Shown here in pieces: positions 9,083-18,596 of a stretch of DNA of 64,000 nucleotides. The stretch is from Ancylomarina sp. DW003 (GTDB lineage Bacteria; Bacteroidota; Bacteroidia; Bacteroidales; Marinifilaceae), in assembly GCF_029029505.1 (NCBI RefSeq), contig NZ_JAKJSD010000009.1:1-64000 (forward strand), given 5' to 3'. A model generated the notes under the pieces. It worked only from the letters and a program-made list of their open reading frames with translations, did not search any database and was not told the origin of the DNA. Position 1 is the stretch's first letter, and every line of letters starts with the position of its first letter. The position numbers and the translations under genes are program-made.

Positions 9083-9436
9083 ATGGACTTTAAGATTGAC
9101 AAAAAAGACGGATACACCTTAGTTCAGGTTCTTAATGAAAGACTGGATACTCATATTGCTCCTGAACTGAAATCGAAGTTAGTTTTGATTTTCTCAGAAG
9201 GAGAGAAGAATATTCTTTTGAATTTAGATGCTTGTAGTTACTGTGATTCATCTGGCTTAAGTGCCATTCTTGTTGCCAATAGGTTATGTAAGAATGCCAA
9301 CGGAACTTTTGTTCTTTATGGCTTACAACCTGCAGTTGAAAAACTGATTATTATTTCACAATTGGATACAGTGCTTAACGTATCAGATGATATGAGCGTA
9401 GCTGAATCCTTTATGAAGAATGAGATTGAGAATTAA
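9083..9436 (+). CDS. STAS-domain protein (anti-sigma-factor antagonist type)
   Basis: 117 residues forming a single STAS domain like SpoIIAA/RsbV. The phosphorylatable serine motif is CDSSGLSAI, with Ser56/Ser57 the candidate site. Such proteins bind a GHKL Ser kinase partner and are reset by PP2C phosphatases. The gene lies 30 nt after rpsA and 12 nt before the RNase Z start, an arrangement I recognise as common in Bacteroidota. A candidate phosphatase is the receiver-PP2C protein at 3857-5077. SiaB at 19850 is a kinase of the same fold, but its own SiaC partner is adjacent. An intrinsic terminator structure lies just inside the next gene and could limit read-through. Confidence 0.85.
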   Translation: MDFKIDKKDGYTLVQVLNERLDTHIAPELKSKLVLIFSEGEKNILLNLDACSYCDSSGLSAILVANRLCKNANGTFVLYGLQPAVEKLIIISQLDTVLNVSDDMSVAESFMKNEIEN

Positions 9437-9448
9437 TATTGATCGTAA

Positions 9449-10372
9449 GTGAAATTTGAATTAACAATCTTAGGTAGTAATTCTGCATTACCAACCTCAA
9501 AAAGATTCCCAACCGCTCAAGTGCTCAATGTACTTGAGCGGTTTTTTTTAATTGATTGTGGTGAAGGCACACAAATTCAATTGAAAAAATTTCGAGTACC
9601 CATGTCTCGAATTAACCATATCTTCATATCACATCTACACGGAGATCACTTCTTTGGACTGATTGGTTTAATTTCAAGCCTATCTTTACAAGGAAGAAAA
9701 AATGAATTGCATATCTATGCACATAGCAAGCTTGAAAAAATTATCCGCTTTCAGCTTGAAGTTCTTGATTCTAAATTGAGTTATAAACTCGTATTCCATA
9801 ATATATTTGGAAAGGAGATTCAAACACTTTTTGAAGATGAAACTCTAACAGTTCAATCTTTCCCATTAAAACATGGTGTGATGCCCTGTGCCGGCTTTTT
9901 GTTTAAAGAAAAAGAGCGTCCAAGACTCCTTAAAAAGGACATGTTGGATTTTTATAAGATACCTATCAAAGCCAGACATGGAATAAAATTGGGTGACGAT
10001 TATCTTACCGAAGAGGGAGTTTTGATCCCTAATGCAAAATTAACAATTGCGGCATCTAAGCCACGTTCATATGCCTTTTGTACAGATACTGCTTATTTCC
10101 CCAGGATTGTACCTATTATCAGAAAAGTAAATTTGCTTTATCATGAAGCAACTTTTTTGAAAAATGATGCAAAACGTGCTAAGTCAACTTACCATTCTAC
10201 TGCCGAACAAGCTGCAAAAATTGCGAAAGAGGCAGAGGTAAGTCAATTATTAATTGGCCACTTTTCTGCACGATTTCACGATTTAAGCGCTCATTTAAGT
10301 GAAGCTCAATCTGTATTTCCCAAAACAGAACTTGCTGAAGATGGGAAAGTTTTTTCCATATTGCATTCCTGA
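9449..10372 (+). CDS. rnz: Ribonuclease Z (tRNA 3'-processing endonuclease)
   Basis: Metallo-beta-lactamase-fold endonuclease that removes 3' trailers from tRNA precursors. 307 residues, full length for the short form. Zinc ligands are visible in SHLHGDHFFG (H62, H64, D66, H67), the aspartate of CTDTAYFP near residue 211, and GHFSARF near the C-terminus. Start is GTG at 9449, giving MKFELTILGSNSALPTS, which matches the family N-terminus. Twelve nt separate it from the STAS gene. Codons 21-34 contain a 12-bp hairpin plus U-run (see 9511-9549). CTC and CGG codons occur in the stem. Confidence 0.93.
   Translation: MKFELTILGSNSALPTSKRFPTAQVLNVLERFFLIDCGEGTQIQLKKFRVPMSRINHIFISHLHGDHFFGLIGLISSLSLQGRKNELHIYAHSKLEKIIRFQLEVLDSKLSYKLVFHNIFGKEIQTLFEDETLTVQSFPLKHGVMPCAGFLFKEKERPRLLKKDMLDFYKIPIKARHGIKLGDDYLTEEGVLIPNAKLTIAASKPRSYAFCTDTAYFPRIVPIIRKVNLLYHEATFLKNDAKRAKSTYHSTAEQAAKIAKEAEVSQLLIGHFSARFHDLSAHLSEAQSVFPKTELAEDGKVFSILHS
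9511..9549 (+). terminator. Terminator-like hairpin inside the rnz coding sequence
   Basis: Perfect 12-bp inverted repeat: AACCGCTCAAGT (9511-9522), 9-nt loop, ACTTGAGCGGTT (9532-9543), followed directly by six more T residues (9544-9549). By sequence it is one of the strongest intrinsic terminators in the window, yet it lies 62 nt inside the rnz reading frame on the coding strand. It may end transcripts coming from rpsA/STAS. Whether it terminates in vivo is unknown. Confidence 0.6.
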
Positions 10373-10716
10373 TAAGGTTTCAAAGTGAAAAATGGCGTTT
10401 ATCTTTCAGTATTTTACAAACCTACTTGATTGGTGTGCGGAAGGATTTATCTTAATGTTTTCAAAAAAAAAGATGTTAAAAGGCTTATGTTATTTAAAAA
10501 TCTTATAGTTTAGTCAAGTTATTTATATTTTACTTGTCAGAGATTTTTGATTATTAAGGAAAAAAAAATTCTTAGTTTGTTTTTTTCTCGCAGGTTAGGT
10601 GAAATAATGACGGATATCAGTTTGTTTAAAAAAATAATTATCATGGAAAACAAACTGTTGCCTTTTAACCATTTTATAGCATTCCCCTCCATTATTACTA
10701 ACTTATATTTTTTTTT
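10373..10716 (+). other. Intergenic region with no recognised gene
   Basis: 344 nt between rnz and the endonuclease I gene. Very AT-rich with several poly-A and poly-T runs. I see no consensus TAnnTTTG promoter element, no RNA family and no strong hairpin. A 37-codon reading frame from 10607 overlaps the next start codon as ATGA but has no recognisable coding character. Confidence 0.5.
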
Positions 10717-13377
10717 ATGAAAAGGAATTTACTTTCTCTTCTTGCTCTTGTATTGTTGATATCGTCGACACTTCTAGCGCAAGTTCCCCAAGGGTATTAT
10801 GATTCGACTACAGGTTTAAGTGGTGATGCTTTAAAAAATGCTCTCAATAGTATTATAAAAGGACACACCGAATATCCATATAGCTCGACAGCGACAGATG
10901 TTTGGGATATATTGAAAGAAGCCGACCGTGATCCGAATAATTCTAACAATGTCTTGTGTCTTTATTCAAAATTCTCGGTCAATGCTGCTGCAGAGTATAA
11001 CAATGCTGCTGGTTGGAACCGGGAACACGTTTGGGCAAAGTCGAGAGGCAATTTTGGAACAACTAAAGGAGCAGGAACGGATTTACATCATTTGCGTGCA
11101 GCCGATGTTTCTACCAATTCTGCTCGAAACAATCGTAATTTTGATGAGGCTCCTAATCCATATGTGGATAATGGAGGTGTTAATAATGGATCTACACCAT
11201 CTTATACTAGTGACGTAGATTGGATTTGGGAACCACCAGCAGATGTAAAAGGTGACGTGGCCAGAATGTTAATGTATATGGCTGTTCGTTACGAAGGTTT
11301 AGATGGAGAACCTGATTTGGAATTGCAGGAAGCATATCTTGATAAGTCAAGTACAGCTCCCGGACAAGCTCGGTTGTCGACACTTATTCAATGGCACTTA
11401 AGCGATCCGGTTGATGCTGAGGAGCGTCGAAGAAATGATGTGGTTTATTCTTATCAAAACAATCGTAATCCATTTATTGATCACCCAGAGTTTGTTTGCG
11501 AAATTTACGATTGTGGTATAACGCCACCAGTAAATTCAGCTCCGGAATTTACATCAATGGTTGTTACTGATGCCTCTGAAAATATAGCTTACATTTATAA
11601 TATTGTGGCTGTGGATGCTGATAATGATAATTTAAATTTTTCGGCTGGTAGTTTGCCTTCATGGTTGAATATGATTGATAATGGTGATGCGACAGCAGTA
11701 TTAAGTGGAACACCCCTTGCAGCTAATGTAGGTGCAAATTCGATTTCCATTTCGGTTAGCGATGGACAAGTTTCTACAGTACAGAGTTTTCAAATTACTG
11801 TTGCAGGCGAAAATTCAGGTGGTGTAGCTGGCGATTTGTTCTTTTCTGAGTATGTTGAAGGATCGTCATATAATAAAGCACTGGAGATTGCCAATTTCAC
11901 AGGTGTTGATGTTAACCTTTCAACCTACACAATAAAGAAACAAACCAATGGTGCTGGTGACTGGTCATCAGGCTTAAACTTAAGTGGCAGTTTGGCTAAT
12001 CAGGATGTTTATGTTAGCGCGCATTCATCGGCTGTAGCCGATATTACGAGTGGGGCTGATTACACAGGAAGTGTTGGAGAAATGTCTTTTAATGGTAACG
12101 ATGCAATTGGCCTGTTTAAGAATGATGTATTAATTGATATTATTGGTAATTTTAACGGAGGTTCAACCAGTTTTGCCGCAGATAAAACCTTACGCCGTAA
12201 AGCTAATATTGGTAGCCCGAACACAATTTATACTGTGTCAGAATGGGATGTTTTATCAAAAGATGTGTTTACAGGTTTAGGTTCACATACCTTTGATGGT
12301 AGTGTAGAAACCCCTGATGTCGAAAATCCAACGGTGCCAGGAAATTTGACTTCAACTAATGTTGCGGAAAATAGTTTTGATATTTCATGGACAGCGTCAA
12401 CGGATAATGTTGCAGTAACAACTTATAAAATCTATTTAGATGATATTCTTGTTGCAAGCCAACTGTCAACAGCTTATGATTTTAGCTCTTTAAATTCAGG
12501 AACAACTTATATTGTAAAGGTGATGGCAGAAGATAAGGCCGGTAACACATCATCAGCTACTCAACTTAGTGTAACGACCCAATCTGCTCCAAGTTCTCAA
12601 ATCCTTATTGCTAGCGATTTTGAATCAGGATGGGATAATTGGGTCGATGGGGGTAGCGATGCAAGCCGATACTCAGGTTCCCGTTCATATCAAGGTTATT
12701 ATTCGATAGATTTACAAGATAATAGTGGTAGTAGATCATCCATGACATCTCCTGCATTTGACATTCGTTCTTACAATCAGATCGATATTGAGTTTTATTA
12801 TTACTCATACAGTATGGAAGCAAATGAGGATTTCTTTGTGAAGTATTACGATGGTTCATCATGGCAAACAGTGGCGACTTTTGTGAGTGGAGTTGATTTC
12901 GATAACAACAATTATTATGTGGCGACATTAAGTTTTGATGCCAGTCAATATAACTTTGCTGCCGATGCAAAGTTTCGTTTTCAGTGTGATGCCAGCTCGA
13001 ACAGTGATGATATCTATGTTGATCTTGTAACCATTAAAGCTTTAACTGGTGGAACTAAATCGAATTATACAGATAAAGTGACATCAACATTTGTTAGGGC
13101 AGGTCTGGAATTAGAGAATGGTTCTCAGGAGGAGATGAGCATTTATCCTAATCCTGCAAGCGATTACTTTACTCTTGATTTAATACTTGATGAAGAAATA
13201 GATTTAGATATCAGAATCTACGATATAAATGGTCGTTTGGTATCTTCTAAAAAGGAAATGAATTGTATTGGATCATATTCTAAACAAGTTGATATTTCAA
13301 ATCTGGTTTCAGGTGTTTATATGCTTGTCGTAAAAGGCCATGAAATAAGCTTTTCTAAGCGATTGGTTGTTAAATAA
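10717..13377 (+). CDS. Secreted endonuclease I family protein with multidomain tail and type IX sorting signal
   Basis: 886 residues. Signal peptide 1-21 (RNLLSLLALVLLISSTLLA). An endonuclease I (EndA/NucM) domain covers about 25-265 with the catalytic segment NREHVWAKSRGNF and the metal-site segment GTDLHHLRAADVSTNSARNN. Then follow a cadherin/putative-Ig-like module (about 275-365), a lamin-tail domain (about 372-530, beginning DLFFSEYVEGSS), a fibronectin III domain (about 540-625), a MAM/jelly-roll-like module (about 630-780) and a C-terminal type IX secretion sorting domain (YPNPASDYF...ISNLVSGVYML). It probably degrades extracellular nucleic acid at the cell surface or in the medium. 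Ends in a strong terminator. Confidence 0.9.
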   Translation: MKRNLLSLLALVLLISSTLLAQVPQGYYDSTTGLSGDALKNALNSIIKGHTEYPYSSTATDVWDILKEADRDPNNSNNVLCLYSKFSVNAAAEYNNAAGWNREHVWAKSRGNFGTTKGAGTDLHHLRAADVSTNSARNNRNFDEAPNPYVDNGGVNNGSTPSYTSDVDWIWEPPADVKGDVARMLMYMAVRYEGLDGEPDLELQEAYLDKSSTAPGQARLSTLIQWHLSDPVDAEERRRNDVVYSYQNNRNPFIDHPEFVCEIYDCGITPPVNSAPEFTSMVVTDASENIAYIYNIVAVDADNDNLNFSAGSLPSWLNMIDNGDATAVLSGTPLAANVGANSISISVSDGQVSTVQSFQITVAGENSGGVAGDLFFSEYVEGSSYNKALEIANFTGVDVNLSTYTIKKQTNGAGDWSSGLNLSGSLANQDVYVSAHSSAVADITSGADYTGSVGEMSFNGNDAIGLFKNDVLIDIIGNFNGGSTSFAADKTLRRKANIGSPNTIYTVSEWDVLSKDVFTGLGSHTFDGSVETPDVENPTVPGNLTSTNVAENSFDISWTASTDNVAVTTYKIYLDDILVASQLSTAYDFSSLNSGTTYIVKVMAEDKAGNTSSATQLSVTTQSAPSSQILIASDFESGWDNWVDGGSDASRYSGSRSYQGYYSIDLQDNSGSRSSMTSPAFDIRSYNQIDIEFYYYSYSMEANEDFFVKYYDGSSWQTVATFVSGVDFDNNNYYVATLSFDASQYNFAADAKFRFQCDASSNSDDIYVDLVTIKALTGGTKSNYTDKVTSTFVRAGLELENGSQEEMSIYPNPASDYFTLDLILDEEIDLDIRIYDINGRLVSSKKEMNCIGSYSKQVDISNLVSGVYMLVVKGHEISFSKRLVVK

Positions 13378-13402
13378 TAGCCAAAGAATAAGTATGGAGT
13401 TG

Positions 13403-13432
13403 ATATGCACAGTTCTGTTGAACTGTGCATAT
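13403..13432 (+). terminator. Intrinsic terminator after the endonuclease I gene
   Basis: Perfect 13-bp stem (13403-13415 with 13420-13432), TGTT loop, followed by TTTGTATT. Confidence 0.85.
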
Positions 13433-13643
13433 TTTGTATTCAGATGTTATGAGTCGTATTTAAATTTAATTTATTATTGTTTATTAAAATATTGTATGGA
13501 TTTTAATTTTCTTTTGACCACAAAAACATATTTTTTCTACCTTTAGCTTCTTGATAAAATCTAAAACCAACTTTTATTAATAATTTGAAACTGAAATCTC
13601 TGTTATGAACTTGGAATTTTAGTCTCACAGAATTAAGGACAAC

Positions 13644-14891
13644 ATGAAAAGAATTTTATTATCAGCTGTGGCAGTTGCACTTTGTGCTTCTGGTTTTGCT
13701 CAGCAGAAAAAAGACAAATCAACTTTTAAAGAATATGAGCCTGGCTATTACCAGAACTCCATTCTTAAGGATATCAGAAATGTTGATGCAAAATTAGAGA
13801 ATAAAGCTGTAGACAAGCGTTTCTTTATGGATCAATCTTCTTATGATCTTCCTAATGATATCAGTCTGTATAAAAATAATACAGAGTGGGCTTTTCCAAC
13901 AATTTCTCAAGGAAATACAGGTACCTGTTGGTGTTTTTCTACAACATCATTTTATGAGTCAGAGGTGTATCGTCTTCATAGGAAAAAGGTAGATATTTCT
14001 GAATTATACACTGTATACTGGGAGTATGTTGAAAAAGCACGTCGTTTTGTAAAAGAAAGAGGAGATTCTGAGTTTGGACAAGGATCGGAAGGGAATGCTG
14101 TAGCTCGTATGTGGAAGCAGTATGGTGTTATTCCTCAGTCAGAATACACGGGATTGAAAGATGGTCGTAAGTTTCATACACATGAGAAAATGTATAATGA
14201 AATGTTGGCTTATTTGAAATTCTTAAAGAAGAGCAATGCATGGAACGAAGATGAGGCAATTGCGACTATTAAGTCAATCATGAATCATTATATTGGTGTG
14301 CCTCCAACTAAATTTACCGTTGAAGGTAAGGAATATACACCTCAAACCTATTTAAAGAATTACCTGAAGTTGAATCCAGATGATTATATCGAGTTATTGT
14401 CATATAAACAAGAACCATACTGGGAGCAAGTAGAGTATAAGGTTCCTGATAACTGGTGGCATTCGAAAGAATATTATAATGTACCTCTTGATGTTTATAT
14501 GAAAGCGATTAAAGCAGCTGTACGCGAAGGTTATACTATGAGTATTGGTGGTGATGTTTCTGAAGCTGGTTTTTTACGTACAACAAACTGTGCGATGATT
14601 CCTTCATTCGATATTCCATCTGAGTATATTACTGAAGATGCTCGTCAGTTCCGTTTTTCTAATGGAACAACAACTGATGACCATGGTATGCACTTGATTG
14701 GATACTATGTTGATAAGAATGGTAAAGATTGGTATTTAATCAAAGATTCTAGTTCCGGATCACGTAATATTGACGAGAATTCAGCAGAATTTGGATACTA
14801 TTTCTTTCACGAAGATTACGTGAAGCTTAAGATGATGGGCGTTACAGTTCATAAAGATGCTGTAAAGAAATTATTAAAGAAGTTTAAGTAA
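13644..14891 (+). CDS. Exported C1-family cysteine peptidase (bleomycin hydrolase/aminopeptidase C type)
   Basis: 415 residues with an N-terminal signal peptide (KRILLSAVAVALCASGFA, cleavage near residue 19), so periplasmic or exported, unlike the cytosolic PepC of Firmicutes. The papain-fold nucleophile is C95 in GNTGTCWCFS and the catalytic histidine is H347 in DDHGMHLIGY. The position normally occupied by Asn (KNSWG) reads IKDSSSG, with Asp at 368. As I recall, this Asp form defines a Bacteroidota subfamily, so the protein is probably active or a specialised variant rather than decayed. Bounded by its own terminator at 14915-14948. A possible -7 element TACCTTTA lies near 13540. Confidence 0.85.
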   Translation: MKRILLSAVAVALCASGFAQQKKDKSTFKEYEPGYYQNSILKDIRNVDAKLENKAVDKRFFMDQSSYDLPNDISLYKNNTEWAFPTISQGNTGTCWCFSTTSFYESEVYRLHRKKVDISELYTVYWEYVEKARRFVKERGDSEFGQGSEGNAVARMWKQYGVIPQSEYTGLKDGRKFHTHEKMYNEMLAYLKFLKKSNAWNEDEAIATIKSIMNHYIGVPPTKFTVEGKEYTPQTYLKNYLKLNPDDYIELLSYKQEPYWEQVEYKVPDNWWHSKEYYNVPLDVYMKAIKAAVREGYTMSIGGDVSEAGFLRTTNCAMIPSFDIPSEYITEDARQFRFSNGTTTDDHGMHLIGYYVDKNGKDWYLIKDSSSGSRNIDENSAEFGYYFFHEDYVKLKMMGVTVHKDAVKKLLKKFK

Positions 14892-14914
14892 ATTTCGATA
14901 AAAAAAAGAGTTTT

Positions 14915-14948
14915 AAACGCCCGTTTACCATTGAGTAAATGGGCGTTT
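14915..14948 (+). terminator. Intrinsic terminator after the C1 peptidase gene
   Basis: 14-bp stem with one G-T pair (14915-14928 with 14935-14948), 6-nt loop, followed by TATTTTAC. Confidence 0.85.
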
Positions 14949-15047
14949 TATTTTACTTACTTATCTGAAAGAATTTATTAATTCTAATGAAATTGAAAAT
15001 TGTTATAACAATCGGAAATAATAATTATTTAATGATGATGAATTGTA

Positions 15048-15055
15048 TATCTTTG
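15048..15055 (+). promoter_or_regulatory. -7 promoter element of guaA
   Basis: TATCTTTG at 15048-15055 places the transcription start near 15061. The in-frame ATG at 15043 therefore lies before the transcript, and ATG 15100 is the start. No purine riboswitch fold is apparent in the about 40-nt leader. Confidence 0.6.
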
Positions 15056-15099
15056 TACGCCAAATAGAGAAGCTAAACAACCTCATATATTTTAATATT

Positions 15100-16632
15100 A
15101 TGCAAGAAAAGATTTTAATTCTTGACTTTGGCTCGCAGTACACTCAGCTTATCGCTAGACGTGTTCGCGAATTAAATGTTTATTGCGAAATTCACCCTTA
15201 TAATAATCCTCCTAAATTGGACGATAGTATTAAAGGTGTGATTCTTTCGGGAAGTCCATTCTCGGTTCGCGAAGAAAATGCTCCAATTCCAGATTTATCA
15301 GAAATTAAAGGCAAATTACCACTTCTTGGTGTTTGTTATGGTGCTCAGCATTTGGCTCACTGTTTTGGTGGAGAAGTTATGGCATCAAACAAAAGAGAAT
15401 ATGGTCGTGCTAACTTGACTTCTGTTGATGCAACTAATGATTTGTTAGAAGGTATTAGCATGAATTCACAAGTGTGGATGTCACATGGTGACACCATCGA
15501 GCGCATGCCTGAAAATTATAAAGTAATTGCCAGTACAGCTGATGTTGAGAATGCGGCTTTTGCAATCGAAGGTGAAACATCATACGGTATCCAATTCCAT
15601 CCGGAGGTGTACCATAGTACTGAAGGTGCAATTTTGTTGAAGAACTTTATTGTTGGAATTTGTGGTTGCGCACAAAGTTGGACACCTGATGCCTTTGTTG
15701 AAACCACAGTGGCTGAATTAAAAGAACAACTTGGTGATGAGAGTGTTATTTTAGCTCTTTCGGGAGGTGTTGATTCTACCGTTGCTGCAATGTTATTGCA
15801 TAAAGCAATTGGTAAAAACCTATATTGTATTTTTGTTGATAACGGACTTCTTCGTAAGAATGAGTTTGCTGACGTGATGAAAAAATATGAAACTTTAGGT
15901 TTAAATGTAACTGGAGTTGATGCCGGAGATAAATTTATTTCAGCTATGGCTGGAGTAACTGACCCTGAAGGGAAGCGTAAGATTATCGGGAACGCTTTTG
16001 TCGAAGTTTTCGATGAAGAATCTCATAAAATAGAGAATGCAAAATGGTTAGCTCAAGGTACAATTTATCCTGATGTTATCGAATCTGTATCAGTAACTGG
16101 AGGTCCTTCACAGACTATTAAATCTCACCACAATGTTGGTGGATTGCCAGATTATATGAAACTTAAGGTAGTTGAACCTCTTAAGCTATTATTTAAGGAT
16201 GAGGTTCGTCGTGTAGGTCGTAGTATGGGACTTGAGGAAAAGTTTATTGCTCGTCATCCTTTCCCAGGACCAGGATTAGGAATCCGTATTCTGGGTGATA
16301 TTACACACGAGAAAGTTCGTATCCTTCAAGAAGTTGATCATATCTACATTTCAGGTTTGATTGAAGATGGACTTTATGACGAAGTTTGGCAAGCAGGAGC
16401 AATGTTATTGCCGGTTCAGTCGGTAGGTGTTATGGGTGATGAAAGAACTTATGAAAGAGTTGTTGCCCTTCGTGCAGTTAGTTCTACTGATGGTATGACA
16501 GCTGACTGGTCGCATTTACCTTATGAATTCCTTGCAAAGATTTCAAATAAAATTATCAATGGTGTTAAAGGTGTTAATCGGGTGGTGTATGACATCAGTT
16601 CGAAACCACCGGCAACTATTGAGTGGGAATAA
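15100..16632 (+). CDS. guaA: GMP synthase (glutamine-hydrolysing)
   Basis: Converts XMP to GMP using ATP and glutamine, the last step of guanine nucleotide synthesis. 510 residues. The class I glutamine amidotransferase domain (1-190) has C79 in GVCYGAQ and the H167/E169 pair in QFHPEV. The ATP-pyrophosphatase domain has the P-loop SGGVDST (221-227). The C-terminal dimerisation domain ends with the standard [11 protein letters not shown]. Start chosen at ATG 15100 from the promoter and from homologue N-termini ([17 protein letters not shown]). Single gene with a terminator at 16639-16669. Confidence 0.97.
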   Translation: MQEKILILDFGSQYTQLIARRVRELNVYCEIHPYNNPPKLDDSIKGVILSGSPFSVREENAPIPDLSEIKGKLPLLGVCYGAQHLAHCFGGEVMASNKREYGRANLTSVDATNDLLEGISMNSQVWMSHGDTIERMPENYKVIASTADVENAAFAIEGETSYGIQFHPEVYHSTEGAILLKNFIVGICGCAQSWTPDAFVETTVAELKEQLGDESVILALSGGVDSTVAAMLLHKAIGKNLYCIFVDNGLLRKNEFADVMKKYETLGLNVTGVDAGDKFISAMAGVTDPEGKRKIIGNAFVEVFDEESHKIENAKWLAQGTIYPDVIESVSVTGGPSQTIKSHHNVGGLPDYMKLKVVEPLKLLFKDEVRRVGRSMGLEEKFIARHPFPGPGLGIRILGDITHEKVRILQEVDHIYISGLIEDGLYDEVWQAGAMLLPVQSVGVMGDERTYERVVALRAVSSTDGMTADWSHLPYEFLAKISNKIINGVKGVNRVVYDISSKPPATIEWE

Positions 16633-16638
16633 TATTTC

Positions 16639-16669
16639 AAGAGCCATCCTTTTTAGGGTGGCTCTTTTT
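16639..16669 (+). terminator. Intrinsic terminator after guaA
   Basis: 11-bp stem AAGAGCCATCC/GGGTGGCTCTT (16639-16649, 16656-16666; one wobble) with a 6-nt loop and a T-run. Confidence 0.85.
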
Positions 16670-16806
16670 ATTAAGAGTAAATCTGAATAAATGTTATTTT
16701 TCTCTAAAAGGCCTTATATTTCAGCAGCTAGCTTAAGCGATGTTGGTAAAAAGATCGTATCTTTCGTTTTTACTATTTAACAAAGTATAAATAAACTAAA
16801 TTATAT

Positions 16807-18414
16807 ATGAGATTATTGAACTCTACTATTAGTAAAACTGTATTTACATTTCTGTTTTTTATTCTTATTGGATTCTCACAAGTTCAAGCTCAAGATGTAA
16901 GAGATCAGACTATTAAATACCAGAATCTGATTGCTCTTGTTGATGCATTCTATGTTGATAGCGTGAGTCTTGAGAAATTAACAGAAGATGCAATTATAAA
17001 AGTTCTTGCAGAGTTAGATCCACATTCTGTATATATCAGTAAGGATGAGGTGAAGGCCATGAATGAGCCATTGCAGGGGAGTTTCAGTGGTGTTGGTATT
17101 CAGTTTAATATTCTGCGAGACACTTTAATGGTTGTTGCAACCATCCCGGGTGGTCCATCTGAGAAGGCAGGATTGCGAGCCAGTGATAGAATCATCAAAA
17201 TAGATGAAGAAATGGTTGCCGGTGTTGGAATGAAAAATACAGATGTATTTAAGAAGTTAAGAGGAGATAAAGGAACGAAAGTAAATCTTGCCATTCAGCG
17301 TAAAGGAGAAAAAGAACTGCTTGATTTTCTTATCATTCGCGATGATATTCCAATTTACAGTCTTGATGCATCGTATATGATTAATAAGCATGTTGGCTAT
17401 ATCAAATTAAATCGTTTTGCAGCTAAAACAGCTGACGAGTTCCTAAAAGCACTATTAGAATTGAAGGAGCAGAAAATGAAAGATTTGGTTTTGGATTTAA
17501 GAGGAAATGGTGGTGGTTTCATGACAGCTGCAATTAAAATTGTAGATCAAATGTTCGAAAAGGATCAATTGATTGTTTATACGGATGGTTTGAAATCGAA
17601 ACGTCGTGATAATATGTCTACCGATAACGGATACTTTAAAGAAGGACGCGTTATTGTTCTGATTGATGAAGGATCTGCCTCGGCTTCAGAAATTGTATCA
17701 GGTGCTATTCAGGATTGGGATAGAGGACTGATTGTTGGTCGTCGTTCGTTTGGTAAGGGGTTAGTTCAGCGTCAATTTCCTTTATCTGATGGGTCTATGA
17801 TTCGATTAACAACAGCTCATTATCATACACCAACAGGTCGTTGCATTCAAAAAGCTTATGACAATGGATTAATGGATTACCGTATGGATATCATCAACCG
17901 ATATAATTCTGGTGAGATGATAAGTCAAGATAGTATTCATTTTGCAGATTCGTTAAAATATAAAACTTTGGTGAAAGAGCGCTTTGTTTATGGAGGCGGA
18001 GGAATTATGCCTGATGTTTTTGTTCCGATTGATACAGCTGCAAATTTTAAATACTTCAACCTTTTAGCTCGTAAAAATGTGCTTTATCCATTTGTTTTAA
18101 ATTTGATGGATAATAACAGAGATAAGTTTAAAAGAAAATATCCTGATTTTGAGACCTTCAACAAGAAGTTTCAGATTACCGATGACATGTTAAAAGATTT
18201 GGTAGCTCAAGGAGATAAGGAAGGTGTTGAACATACTGATGAAGAGTATAAAGCTGTTGAAGATCATTTGAGAATTCATTTAAAAGCCTTGATTGCCAGA
18301 GATATTTGGGATGGAGCAGAGTATTATCAGATCGTTAATCAGAAAAATGATATATTGGATAAAGCTTTGGAAATCCTTGATAATCCGAAGCTATACGAGA
18401 AGAGTTTGAAGTAG
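16807..18414 (+). CDS. S41-family C-terminal processing protease (CtpA-like)
   Basis: 535 residues. Signal peptide 1-29 ending QVQA, so the enzyme acts in the periplasm. A PDZ domain covers about 85-170 (GVGIQFNI...GGPSEKAGLRASDRI). The peptidase core carries the nucleophile segment DEGSASASEI (288-296) and the general-base lysine K317 in SFGKGLVQ, so the Ser/Lys dyad is intact. The C-terminal part (about 420-535) is helical and Lys-rich, as in Bacteroidota tail-specific proteases. Substrates cannot be deduced. It is flanked by terminators on both sides. A near-consensus -7 TATCTTTC lies at 16758. Confidence 0.92.
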   Translation: MRLLNSTISKTVFTFLFFILIGFSQVQAQDVRDQTIKYQNLIALVDAFYVDSVSLEKLTEDAIIKVLAELDPHSVYISKDEVKAMNEPLQGSFSGVGIQFNILRDTLMVVATIPGGPSEKAGLRASDRIIKIDEEMVAGVGMKNTDVFKKLRGDKGTKVNLAIQRKGEKELLDFLIIRDDIPIYSLDASYMINKHVGYIKLNRFAAKTADEFLKALLELKEQKMKDLVLDLRGNGGGFMTAAIKIVDQMFEKDQLIVYTDGLKSKRRDNMSTDNGYFKEGRVIVLIDEGSASASEIVSGAIQDWDRGLIVGRRSFGKGLVQRQFPLSDGSMIRLTTAHYHTPTGRCIQKAYDNGLMDYRMDIINRYNSGEMISQDSIHFADSLKYKTLVKERFVYGGGGIMPDVFVPIDTAANFKYFNLLARKNVLYPFVLNLMDNNRDKFKRKYPDFETFNKKFQITDDMLKDLVAQGDKEGVEHTDEEYKAVEDHLRIHLKALIARDIWDGAEYYQIVNQKNDILDKALEILDNPKLYEKSLK

Positions 18415-18435
18415 AAATCTACTATAAGAAAAGAG

Positions 18436-18461
18436 AGCTGGATATTTTTCCAGCTTTTTTT
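18436..18461 (+). terminator. Intrinsic terminator after the S41 protease gene
   Basis: AGCTGGA (18436-18442), TATTTT loop, TCCAGCT (18449-18455), then TTTTTT. Confidence 0.8.
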
Positions 18462-18596
18462 ATTTAAATATTCTTGAAAATAGCTGATATTACTAGCTAA
18501 AGACTATTTTTGTGAGCGTAAATTAGCGGTAGTCTATATTTTATCAAGTATATAAATTAATAGACTATTAAAAGGGTATAATTAATAACAATTGTT

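Noticed and set aside
10607-10720. A 37-codon reading frame overlapping the endonuclease I start codon (ATGA)
   Set aside because: Very AT-rich, no ribosome-binding site or promoter, and no recognisable sequence character. Four-base overlap alone is weak evidence.
15055-15099. Purine riboswitch before guaA
   Set aside because: The leader between promoter and start codon is too short (about 40 nt) and lacks the fold.
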